DNA of 51,695 nucleotides, from positions 1-51,695 of the forward strand of contig JAGVUA010000033.1 in the NCBI GenBank assembly GCA_019136545.1. Reading direction: 5' to 3'. Under the pieces are notes generated by a model that ran no database searches, had not been told where the DNA came from, and was given only the letters and a program-made list of their open reading frames with translations. Below are positions 31,251 to 42,418 of this stretch, piece by piece (positions within the stretch are counted from its first letter, which is position 1; every line of letters starts with the position of its first letter). Made by a program: the position numbers and the translations under genes. The stretch is from Betaproteobacteria bacterium (GTDB lineage Bacteria > Pseudomonadota > Gammaproteobacteria > Burkholderiales > Rhodocyclaceae).

Positions 31251-31927
31251 CCGCCATGACGCTGGCCGACTGGTCCCGGATCGACACCGTCCTGCTCGAC
31301 ATGGACGGCACCTTGCTCGATCTCCACTTCGACAACCACTTCTGGCAGAGCCACGTGCCGCAGCGCTATGCCGAGACGCGCGGCCTGAGCCGCGAAGCGG
31401 CCCGCGAGGAACTGATGAGCCGCTACCATGCGCGCGCCGGCACGCTCGACTGGTACTCGGTCGATTTCTGGGCGACAGAGCTGGAAATGGACATCATGCG
31501 CCTCAAGGAAGAGGTCGCGCACCTGATCGCCGTGCATCCGACCGTCACCGAATTCCTCGCCGCCGTGCGCGCCACCGGCCGGCGCGTGGCGCTGGTCACC
31601 AACGCGCATCACAAGAGCGTGACGCTGAAGATGGCGCGCACCGGGCTGCGCCCTCATTTCGACGCCATCGTCAGCTCGCATGCGCTCGGCCTGCCCAAGG
31701 AGGACGTCGGCTTCTGGCACCGGCTGCAGGAAGTCGAACCTTTCGAGCCGGCGCGCAGCCTGCTGGTCGACGACAGCCTGCCGGTGCTCGATTCGGCGCG
31801 TGCCCACGGCATCGGCCAACTGCTAGCCGTGCGCCGGCCGGACACCCGGCAACCGGAAAAGGATACCGCCGGCTATCGCGCCATCGGCAGCTTTGCCGAG
31901 ATCATGCCGGCGCGGCGCGCCGGCTGA
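31247..31927 (+). CDS. HAD-superfamily hydrolase (YrfG-like GMP/IMP nucleotidase)
   Basis: This 226-residue cytosolic phosphatase has the HAD motif I DMDGTLLDL (nucleophile Asp18, acid Asp20), motif II LVTNAHH, motif III lysine in GLPKEDVGFW and motif IV VDDSLPVLDSA. The opening LLDMDGTLLDLHFDNHFWQ is characteristic of the YrfG-type GMP/IMP nucleotidases found in proteobacteria. It starts at the ATG that overlaps the dsrE-like stop by ATGA; a second ATG three codons on is possible. It would be translated with the upstream genes. It is unlikely to be part of the sulfur function. Confidence 0.88.
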   Translation: MTAMTLADWSRIDTVLLDMDGTLLDLHFDNHFWQSHVPQRYAETRGLSREAAREELMSRYHARAGTLDWYSVDFWATELEMDIMRLKEEVAHLIAVHPTVTEFLAAVRATGRRVALVTNAHHKSVTLKMARTGLRPHFDAIVSSHALGLPKEDVGFWHRLQEVEPFEPARSLLVDDSLPVLDSARAHGIGQLLAVRRPDTRQPEKDTAGYRAIGSFAEIMPARRAG

Positions 31928-31939
31928 CGTTCACCGCGC

Positions 31940-32263
31940 TCAGACGCCCCACACGATCGGCTTGCCGGCCTTCAGCGAGCATTCGAACATCTCGAGCAGC
32001 GGCACGATGCGCTGGGCCAGGCCGACATAGGCGCGCTGGCCGCCGCCGGGAACCTCCTCGGTCTTCGGCTGCTCCTGTTCGCCGGCATGGCGGGCGTGGT
32101 CTTCGGCGATGGCCGCCTTCAGCCGCGCGATGGCATCGGGCAACTGCTCGACGGTGACGATGCCGCGCTCGGTGTCGTCCTTGCCGAGAATAGCCATCAT
32201 GCGCTTGGCGACATCGTCGAACATCATGATGTCTGCCGTTGCGTCGGAACGAAATGTGATCAT
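31940..32263 (-). CDS. DUF1840 domain protein
   Basis: This 107-residue soluble protein opens MITFRSDATADIMMFDDVAKRMMAI, the DUF1840 signature, and ends EMFECSLKAGKPIVWGV. The middle is charged and helical. DUF1840 proteins are frequent in betaproteobacteria; function is unknown. Its ATG overlaps the alpha/beta-hydrolase stop by ATGA, so the two are coupled. It is convergent with the HAD gene, with a 12-base gap and no obvious terminator between them. Confidence 0.88.
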   Translation of the reverse strand: MITFRSDATADIMMFDDVAKRMMAILGKDDTERGIVTVEQLPDAIARLKAAIAEDHARHAGEQEQPKTEEVPGGGQRAYVGLAQRIVPLLEMFECSLKAGKPIVWGV

Positions 32264-33090
32264 GCCTTCCTCTCCTCTTGTGTGCCGATTCCGGCGATTT
32301 CGTCGAACCAGCGCCGCAGCCGCTCGGCAACCTTGCGCCAGTCATGTTCCAGCATCAGGCCGTGGCCCATGCCGGTAAAAATCTCGGCCTCGACGCCGTA
32401 GCTGGCGGCGGTCATGCGGGCGGTCGATACCGGCATCAGGTGATCGTGCTCGGCGCCCAGCACCAGCAGCGGCACGTCGCGCACGCGCGACGGGCGCGGC
32501 AGATCGAACATGCTCATGTCCCAGATGGCGCGATGCGATTCCGGCTGCGACCAGCGATAGAAGCGCGTCAGGTCGTCGACGCTGATCGGCTGCGCGAACA
32601 GCGCCTCGCGCAGGGTTTCGAGCGCCACCCGGCCGCCGCCCATCAGGCTATTGATGTCCTGGAACAGCGTCGGCCGGGAAAACATGACGTTCAGCGCCGC
32701 CGACATCAGGCCTTGCGGCGGCACCGTACACATCAGCACGGCGCCGGCGGCATCGTGTTGTTCGAGATACTTCTGCACGACGAAGCCGCCCATGGAATGG
32801 CCGATCAGGATGGGCGGCGCCGGCAACTGCGCCGCCACCTCGGTGACGTCGGCGACATAGTCGGCGATCGACAGCTGATCCAGGCGATCGCGGCCGCGGC
32901 TGCCGCCATGACCCGAGAGGCTGACGGCGTACGAGGCGTAGCCGGCGGCGGCGAAGAACGGCAGGAAATGCTCGTCCCAGCACCAGGCGCCGGTGAAGGC
33001 GCCATGGACGAACAGCAGGGGCACGGGCTTGACGGGCGCGCTCGGCACGCGCGCCAGCACCTCGAGATTCCGGAAACGACTGTGACTCAT
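32260..33090 (-). CDS. Alpha/beta hydrolase
   Basis: This 276-residue serine hydrolase has the nucleophile elbow GHSMGG (Ser99), the HGAFTGAWCWDEHF oxyanion region, a likely acid in GAEHDHLMP and the catalytic His in GMGHGLMLE near the C-terminus. The lid region suggests a lipase or esterase acting on small esters, but no substrate can be named. It lacks a signal peptide. The gene is divergent from the DUF2905 gene, 58 bases away, and its stop overlaps the ATG of DUF1840. Confidence 0.87.
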   Translation of the reverse strand: MSHSRFRNLEVLARVPSAPVKPVPLLFVHGAFTGAWCWDEHFLPFFAAAGYASYAVSLSGHGGSRGRDRLDQLSIADYVADVTEVAAQLPAPPILIGHSMGGFVVQKYLEQHDAAGAVLMCTVPPQGLMSAALNVMFSRPTLFQDINSLMGGGRVALETLREALFAQPISVDDLTRFYRWSQPESHRAIWDMSMFDLPRPSRVRDVPLLVLGAEHDHLMPVSTARMTAASYGVEAEIFTGMGHGLMLEHDWRKVAERLRRWFDEIAGIGTQEERKA

Positions 33091-33148
33091 GGCAACGCCT
33101 GCGGCGGGTTATGATGACGAGGAAACCACGATTCTACCCGGTGTCATC

Positions 33149-33346
33149 ATGCTGAAATGGGCATGGGTCCTATTCCTCGTCGTCGCCGTGCTCGGTCTGC
33201 TGCATCCGGCGCTGGCGGCGCGTCTGCGGCTGGGCCGCTTGCCGGGCGACCTGCGCTTCCGGCATCGCGGCCGCGACTACCTCTTCCCGTTCGCCAGCAC
33301 GCTGCTGCTGTCGCTGCTGGCGACGCTACTGTTCCGCTGGTTGTAG
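33149..33346 (+). CDS. DUF2905 small membrane protein
   Basis: This 65-residue protein has two membrane helices (residues 4-22 and about 46-64) separated by the basic loop LRLGRLPGDLRFRHRGRDYLFPF. The GRLPGD...FPF pattern is the DUF2905 mark. The function is unknown. The ATG at 33149 is chosen over an earlier one (33089) because the protein then begins directly with the helix. Its last 21 bases overlap the 3' end of the convergent cca gene. Confidence 0.82.
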   Translation: MLKWAWVLFLVVAVLGLLHPALAARLRLGRLPGDLRFRHRGRDYLFPFASTLLLSLLATLLFRWL

Positions 33347-34549
33347 CGCAGCAAGCACGGCGGCCGCGCGCGCTTCGTGAAGGCGCGCGGGAATTTGCGC
33401 CGGATCGGCGCAGGCGGCGGCAATCGCACCGGCATCGACGGCGCGCGCCGCGCCCGCGGCGCGCCGCCACGCCTGACTTTGCGGATAGTCGCGCGATTCG
33501 TATCCCAGCCGGCCCCGGTAATCCGCTTCGCACGCCGACAGGACTTCCTCGAAGCGTTCCGGCCGGCGGAAGACGTCGCAGCGCTCGAGCAGGCGCACCA
33601 CCGTGGTCGGCCGCAGCTCGGCGATCCTGTGCATGTCGCCGTGAAACCGAGCCACCAGCAGCGCCACGTCGCGGCAGTCGGTGGGTACGCGCAGGCGCTC
33701 GCAGAGGGGGCCGAGCAGGGATACGCTGCGCTGTTCGTGGCCAAAATGGCGCGGCAGCACGTCGGGCGGCGTCAGGCCCTTGCCCAGATCGTGCGTCAGG
33801 GCGGCGAAGCGCGCCGGCAAGGACAGCGCCATCGCCGCCGCCCTATCCACCACCATCATGACATGCGTACCGGTGTCGATCTCCGGATGGTGATCGGCGC
33901 GCTGCGGCACGCCCCAGAGCCGGTCGAGTTCCGGCAGGATGCGCGCCAGCGCGCCGCACTGGCGCAGCAGTTCGAACATGCGCGACGGCCGGGCCTCCAT
34001 CAGCCCGCGCGCCAGTTCCTGCCAGATGCGCTCCGGCACCAGATGATCGACTTCGCCGTTCGCCACCATGCGCGCCATCAGCGCCAGCGTTTCCTCGGCG
34101 ACGGTGAACTCCTGGAAGCGCGCCGCAAAGCGCGCCACGCGCAGCACGCGCACGGGATCTTCGGCAAAGGCGGGCGACACGTGGCGCAGCACCTTGGCGG
34201 CGAGATCGTTCCGGCCGTCATGCGGGTCGACATAGGCGCCGTCCTCGGACCGGGCGATGGCATTGATGGTGAGATCCCGCCGCGCCAGGTCGTCCTCGAG
34301 CGTAACGTCGGCATCGGCATGGAATACGAAGCCCTTGTAGCCGGGCGCGGTCTTGCGCTCGGTGCGCGCCAGCGCATATTCCTCGTGCGTCTCCGGGTGC
34401 AGGAAAACCGGGAAATCCTTGCCGACCGCCGTGAAGCCGCGCGCCGCCATCTCTTCCGGCGTCGCGCCCACCACCACCCAGTCGCGGTCCTGGACCGGCA
34501 GGCCCAGCAGTTCGTCGCGGACGGCGCCGCCGACGGCGTAGATCTTCAA
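33326..34549 (-). CDS. cca: CCA tRNA nucleotidyltransferase with HD domain
   Basis: This enzyme builds or repairs the 3' CCA of tRNAs without a template, and the HD domain (bacterial multifunctional type) adds phosphatase/phosphodiesterase activity. The 407 residues start MKIYAVGGAVRDELLG, with the nucleotidyltransferase motif, and contain RRDLTINA and the HD motif LTHDLGKG. Length and layout match E. coli Cca (412 residues). It is followed upstream by a CheZ-like gene one base away, so they are cotranscribed. A dispersed-repeat copy is embedded at 33458-33482, near its 3' end. Confidence 0.95.
   Translation of the reverse strand: MKIYAVGGAVRDELLGLPVQDRDWVVVGATPEEMAARGFTAVGKDFPVFLHPETHEEYALARTERKTAPGYKGFVFHADADVTLEDDLARRDLTINAIARSEDGAYVDPHDGRNDLAAKVLRHVSPAFAEDPVRVLRVARFAARFQEFTVAEETLALMARMVANGEVDHLVPERIWQELARGLMEARPSRMFELLRQCGALARILPELDRLWGVPQRADHHPEIDTGTHVMMVVDRAAAMALSLPARFAALTHDLGKGLTPPDVLPRHFGHEQRSVSLLGPLCERLRVPTDCRDVALLVARFHGDMHRIAELRPTTVVRLLERCDVFRRPERFEEVLSACEADYRGRLGYESRDYPQSQAWRRAAGAARAVDAGAIAAACADPAQIPARLHEARAAAVLAALQPAEQ
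33458..33482 (+). repeat. 25-bp dispersed element inside cca
   Basis: 5' block GGCGCGCCGCCACGC and core CTGACTTTGC. The block is one or two bases from the metH copy at 41337 (same subfamily). Read antisense in cca as SQAWRRA. Confidence 0.5.
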
Positions 34550-34550
34550 G

Positions 34551-35132
34551 CTAGAACAGTTCGATATCGCCGCCGCTGGCTTCCACTTCCTGCATGCGCG
34601 CGGTCATGTACTGCTCGAGGGCGTCCTTGACCGGCATGCCGCGCATGACGGCGTCGAACATGGCGCGCTCCTCGACCATGGTGTACTTCGAGGCGATCAA
34701 CTGCTGCAGCGCCGCCCACTCGCCGGGGTTGTAGCGGCGCGCCGGACTCGTCACCAGCTCCGAGAGCGAGGCCAGGCTCTGGCAGACATGGTCGAGGCGC
34801 TGCACCAGGCGGTCGTAGAACTGAAAGGCGATCACCGACTGCTGGGCCTGCTGCGCCACCTGGCGGGCGCTGTCGCGGACTTCGCCGATCTCCGGTTCGT
34901 GCACGCGCTCGCCGAGGCCGGCCATCTTGCGGTCGATGTCGTCCAGCAGGGTCGCCATGGCGGTGAAGGACCCGGTCAGCACATTCACCGACGCGTTGGA
35001 ATCGCGCATGGCAGCATCGACCTGACCGGCGGCCAGTTCCAGCATCAACACCGTCTCGCGCACCTGGCTCCAGGCCAGATCGGGCGCGTGGGCCTCGGTG
35101 CCGCGCGGCGCTCCCTCGTTCTGCTCCGACAT
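34551..35132 (-). CDS. CheZ-like hypothetical protein
   Basis: This 193-residue soluble helical protein is mostly predicted long helices. The central QSVIAFQFYDRLVQRLDHV recalls the CheZ phosphatase motif DLTGQ..., but the catalytic Gln pattern is not clearly the same, so I call it CheZ-like only. Its C-terminus ends ASGGDIELF, a short acidic-aromatic tail like the CheY-binding tail of CheZ. That makes a chemotaxis or signalling role plausible (inference). It is encoded one base upstream of cca, which is unusual for a chemotaxis gene. No other che or fli gene is seen nearby. Confidence 0.6.
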   Translation of the reverse strand: MSEQNEGAPRGTEAHAPDLAWSQVRETVLMLELAAGQVDAAMRDSNASVNVLTGSFTAMATLLDDIDRKMAGLGERVHEPEIGEVRDSARQVAQQAQQSVIAFQFYDRLVQRLDHVCQSLASLSELVTSPARRYNPGEWAALQQLIASKYTMVEERAMFDAVMRGMPVKDALEQYMTARMQEVEASGGDIELF

Positions 35133-35213
35133 CTTGGTCTCCCAGTCTGCGAAGGCGACATGTTAGCGCCTCCCGCCGGGCCCGGCGCCGCGATGAGGCC
35201 GGGAAAACCGAAG

Positions 35214-35690
35214 CTACTGCACGCGCTCGGGACCGCGCCCGATGAATGACACCGGGAAAACCGCTTCCGGGCCGGCGCCGACGCTGGGCGCGCCGGCATA
35301 GTCCGGCATCGCCGCCGGCAAATTGCCGCCAGCCTGCATCAGCTTCTGGATCAGGACCTGAACCTGGCCGACCAGCCAGCCCTCCTCGACCCGGGTCGGC
35401 ATGAACCGCAAGGCCCTCACGCTGTCCGGCACCTCGGCGGGCGTCATCGTCTCGTTGGCGGCGAACGCGGTCGAAAAGAAGGGCCCGGCGACGAAACGCA
35501 GCCGCCAGCCAGCCGCGCCGTCGCTTTCGACGATGAAAACCCGGGCGCCTTCGGCGCGCTGCTCCTCGTCCTCGCTGCGCTCGCCGAACACCGGCGCGGC
35601 GGCGAAGGCGGCCTGGCCGGGATGCTGCTGGACGTAATGTACCGCCTGCTCGAAACTCATGCGGCCATCGCCGCTGGTAGTGCTTTCCAT
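35214..35690 (-). CDS. Conserved hypothetical protein
   Basis: This 158-residue soluble protein shows no signal peptide, membrane segment or recognised family. It begins MESTTSGDGRMSFEQAVHYV and contains a likely beta-rich middle (ARVFIVESDGAAGWRLRFVAGPFFS). ATG at 35690 has AGGAGAC about 8 bases upstream. An internal ATG at 35660 is an alternative. It is on the same strand as the CheZ-like gene, 81 bases upstream of it. Codon usage is native. Confidence 0.6.
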   Translation of the reverse strand: MESTTSGDGRMSFEQAVHYVQQHPGQAAFAAAPVFGERSEDEEQRAEGARVFIVESDGAAGWRLRFVAGPFFSTAFAANETMTPAEVPDSVRALRFMPTRVEEGWLVGQVQVLIQKLMQAGGNLPAAMPDYAGAPSVGAGPEAVFPVSFIGRGPERVQ

Positions 35691-35843
35691 GACCGATGTC
35701 TCCTTGCTATTGCATTGGTGATCGTCCGCCAGGCGTCGCGGTGGCGTGTCGATGCGCGCATAGCATGACGGTTCCCGGCATTGAACGCTACTGGCTCGAT
35801 TTCGAGAAAAACCGAATCCTCCATATGCCAGGTATCTAGGGGA

Positions 35844-36890
35844 TCACGGCACGGCGACCAAGCAACTCGCCTGTCCGCGCGGACAATTTCGCTCGATCCT
35901 GAACGATGAAACCCTACCCCCTTTTTCGTCGGCATGGCCGATTTCCATGAAGCCGGCTTCGACGCGGGCGCTGACGAAGCCATAGCCCGATCGGGCGAAG
36001 ATCAGATCGGCGGGGTGTTCCCGAATGGGATAAAGCGCCGCGCCGCCGCCACCGTCGATGAACTGGAATGGCTCGCCATCGCGCACGATCACTTGCTGGT
36101 TGTGGTCGTGGCCGGACAGATAAATGTCCACCCCCGCATCCCGCAAGGCCGGCAGCAGCGCGGCGGCAACGCCGGCGACCTTGCCGCGGTGCGCGCCGTA
36201 GGTGTTTACCGGATGGTGGCCGACGACGATGCGCCAGACCGGCGCATCGGCGCCCTCGCGAAAAGCCTGCCGGATGAACTCCGCCTGCCTGGCCAGCAGC
36301 TCCGGCTTGAGGCTGGTGTCGATGAACACGACCCGCAGCAAGGGCCTCGCGCCGGCCTTGCCGAAGTCGGCGCTGTACCACTGGTCGGGCATCCGCCACC
36401 GGTTCGACCCCAGGTGGCGCCGGGCATACTCGATCTCCGCCTGCGCCAGCGGCCGTCTCGGCGGCGAGCCTGCAGCGTCGGCCGCCCCGCCGCCCTTTTC
36501 TTCCACCTCGCCATGATCGTGATTGCCCAATACCGCATAGAAGGGCACGACGCTCAAGTAGGTTCCCGCATAGACGCGTTCGAACTTCGACAGCCACTCC
36601 TGGCTATCGGCGCTGGCGCCAGCGGCACGGTATAGGTTGTCGCCAAGCAGCAGCACGAAGTCGAGCTGCCCTTGCCGTTCCGCCAGGCGCTCCATCCCGT
36701 GCGCCACCTGCCATTGGCGGAAACCGCCGCTGCCCTGGTCGCCCAGGGCAAAAAAGCGGATGCTGTCGGCTTGGGTTGGATCGGACGGAATGCGGTAAAG
36801 CGGTCGATGCGTGTAGCGATACACGCCGACAGCGAGCAAGGCCGCGACGAGGCCCAGCGCCCAGGCGATCCGGCGGCGGATTTTGCTCAC
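35844..36890 (-). CDS. Calcineurin-like metallophosphoesterase, membrane-anchored
   Basis: This 348-residue phosphoesterase has one N-terminal membrane helix (residues 8-24) and a catalytic domain facing the periplasm. Metal ligands fit the calcineurin family: GDQG (Asp51), GDN (Asp84), GNHDH, GHHP and SGHDHNQ. It resembles purple-acid-phosphatase-like enzymes. The GTG at 36890 is chosen because CGGAG precedes it by 7 bases and the longer frame would run into the glycosyltransferase gene. It is 19 bases downstream of that gene, so likely cotranscribed. Confidence 0.88.
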   Translation of the reverse strand: MSKIRRRIAWALGLVAALLAVGVYRYTHRPLYRIPSDPTQADSIRFFALGDQGSGGFRQWQVAHGMERLAERQGQLDFVLLLGDNLYRAAGASADSQEWLSKFERVYAGTYLSVVPFYAVLGNHDHGEVEEKGGGAADAAGSPPRRPLAQAEIEYARRHLGSNRWRMPDQWYSADFGKAGARPLLRVVFIDTSLKPELLARQAEFIRQAFREGADAPVWRIVVGHHPVNTYGAHRGKVAGVAAALLPALRDAGVDIYLSGHDHNQQVIVRDGEPFQFIDGGGGAALYPIREHPADLIFARSGYGFVSARVEAGFMEIGHADEKGGRVSSFRIERNCPRGQASCLVAVP

Positions 36891-36909
36891 GCCGCGGCTC
36901 CGGAATTCA

Positions 36910-38529
36910 TCACTCTTGTCCCTCCCGATGGCCGCCGCCGGTCGGCACGGCGACCCAGTATTCGTCCGAACCCACCCGCCATGCCCGTTCGACACGCAGG
37001 CCGGCCAGACCTTCGGCATCGCTCGCCCTGATCAGCAGCCGGGCCTCCGGCCAGCGCTGCCAGGCCTCGTCGAGTTCGGCGGCCGTCGCCACTGTCGGCA
37101 CCGGCCCCCGCAAATAAAAGCGGGCGGCGCCGGCCACCCGTTCGCTCGGCTTGAACAGCACGACCTGATCCGGATGCCAATCCGCCCTCGGCAGCTCGGC
37201 GAAGACCCGCCGCAGCGAATCCTTGTTGATCTTGTCCGGAAGGACCAGCGCGCCGTAAACCGTGTAGCCGGCCGCCATGAGCGTCATGCCGGTCAGGAAA
37301 TAGGCGCGCCACTGCCTCCGGAGCGCCGCCCGCCACAGCAGGACCAAGCCGCCACCAGCGCCGGCCAGCGCCAATGCCATGGCAGGCGGCGCGAGCAGCT
37401 TGCGCAAGGCCAGCGCCATGGCGACGGCAGCGCCGCCGAGCACGACGGCCTCAGCGATCGCCAGGCGCCGCAACACCCGTGCTCCATCGGAGCCGCCCTC
37501 CTCGAACAGATAGCTCGTGATCAGCAGCGCCGCCGCCGGATAGAGCGACAGCAAGTACGACGGCCGCTTGCCGGCGGACAGCGACAGCAGCACGAAAGGC
37601 GCGAACAGCCAGCAAAGGAGGAAGACTTGATGCCGATCGACCCGCCACCGGCCGCGCAAACGCCAGATCGCCACGACCAGCGGCAACATCCAAGGCTGGA
37701 AAATCTGGGGGAGCAGCTTCAGGTAGAAATACAGGGGCTCGGCGTGGGCGCCCTGCTCGTAGTTGCCGACGAAGCGACCGACGCTGTTGGCCCAGACCAC
37801 TTCGCGCACCGGCGCCAAGCCCTGCTGGCGACCCAGCAGGAACAGCCAGATGCCCAGCGGCACCAGCGCCAGCAGCGCCAGCAGCGCAGGATGAACCCAC
37901 CGCGACAGGACCAGGCGACGATCGAGCCAGCAGGCCTCGATCGTCAGGAACGCGAAAATCGCCGCGCCCGGAATCGCCAACCCGATGAGCCCCTTGGCGA
38001 GCGTGGCGATGCTCAAGCCCATCACGTAGCCGAACCAGGCGCGGATCGGGCGGTCGGCGTTGCGGGCCTGGTAATAGGACAATAGGCTCAAGGTCACGCC
38101 GAACACCAGCAGGGCATCCTGCCCCGCCTCGCGGGCGTGCAACCAGAACGAGCCCATGGTCAGCAGCAGCGCACCCGCCATGGCGCCCGCGACCGGCGTC
38201 TGCCGCTGCCGGCCCATGTACCCCGCGAGCAGCAGAACACAGCCGACTGCCGCCGCCAGCGAGGGAAGGCGCGGCGCGAGATTCGTGTACCCGAACACCT
38301 GCAGGCACAGGCTCTGCAGCCAGTAGCTTAGAGGCGGCTTCTCCAGAAACGGCTGGCCATTCAGCCTGGGCAACAGATAATCGTTGTCCTGCAGCATTCC
38401 GGCCGACACGCCCGCTTCGCGCGGTTCCGTGGACTCGTAAAGGTCGAGCCGAGGCAAACCCGCCGGCAAGATAGCCAGAGCAAGCAGTAACAGCGCGAGA
38501 AAGGCGAAGGGCCTGGGCAGCTTAGTCAT
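36910..38529 (-). CDS. ArnT-like glycosyltransferase (GT39/GT83 family)
   Basis: This 539-residue inner-membrane glycosyltransferase has about 11-12 membrane helices and uses polyprenyl-phosphate sugars. The first periplasmic loop has YESTEPREAG, carrying the acidic residues needed in ArnT/PMT enzymes, and the following NGQPFLEKPPLSYWL segment is characteristic of ArnT. ArnT adds aminoarabinose to lipid A, but other members modify other envelope glycans, and no arn genes lie nearby, so the sugar is unknown. The paired metallophosphoesterase might act on the same lipid carrier (inference). Confidence 0.85.
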   Translation of the reverse strand: MTKLPRPFAFLALLLLALAILPAGLPRLDLYESTEPREAGVSAGMLQDNDYLLPRLNGQPFLEKPPLSYWLQSLCLQVFGYTNLAPRLPSLAAAVGCVLLLAGYMGRQRQTPVAGAMAGALLLTMGSFWLHAREAGQDALLVFGVTLSLLSYYQARNADRPIRAWFGYVMGLSIATLAKGLIGLAIPGAAIFAFLTIEACWLDRRLVLSRWVHPALLALLALVPLGIWLFLLGRQQGLAPVREVVWANSVGRFVGNYEQGAHAEPLYFYLKLLPQIFQPWMLPLVVAIWRLRGRWRVDRHQVFLLCWLFAPFVLLSLSAGKRPSYLLSLYPAAALLITSYLFEEGGSDGARVLRRLAIAEAVVLGGAAVAMALALRKLLAPPAMALALAGAGGGLVLLWRAALRRQWRAYFLTGMTLMAAGYTVYGALVLPDKINKDSLRRVFAELPRADWHPDQVVLFKPSERVAGAARFYLRGPVPTVATAAELDEAWQRWPEARLLIRASDAEGLAGLRVERAWRVGSDEYWVAVPTGGGHREGQE

Positions 38530-38620
38530 CGGCAGCAGGCGAGATTATCGCGGCCGATAGCTTGCGTATGCCTGACGAATCCTTGCCGGCTGGATACGCC
38601 TCACGCCATGACGGGCGGCG

Positions 38621-42355
<3,735 letters not shown>

Positions 42356-42387
42356 AAATTACCGGAACTTATTGATATGAAATGCAA

Positions 42388-42393
42388 ATTTTA
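42388..42393 (-). promoter_or_regulatory. Candidate -10 box for metH
   Basis: GCTAAAATTTG on the minus strand contains TAAAAT (42393-42388), placing a start about 26 bases before the metH ATG. There is no clear -35, and no MetR-type TGAA-N5-TTCA site is evident. Confidence 0.33.
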
Positions 42394-42397
42394 GCAC

Positions 42398-42414
42398 GCC
42401 GGCCACTGGCCGGC
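42398..42414 (-). terminator. Hairpin after the histidine kinase gene
   Basis: GCCGGCC and GGCCGGC pair around an ACT loop, five bases past the kinase stop. The next 15 bases on the minus strand are AT-rich (GCTAAAATTTG) but do not form a pure T-run, so termination is plausible and not certain. Confidence 0.45.
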
Positions 42415-42418
42415 CAGC

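Noticed and set aside
35657-35983. Possible small gene between the hypothetical (35690) and the metallophosphoesterase
   Set aside because: No SD sequence and it overlaps both neighbours; more likely non-coding spacer with promoter function.
42356-42418. SAM or cobalamin riboswitch upstream of metH
   Set aside because: The gap is only 63 bases and half of it is the kinase terminator hairpin; no room for either aptamer.
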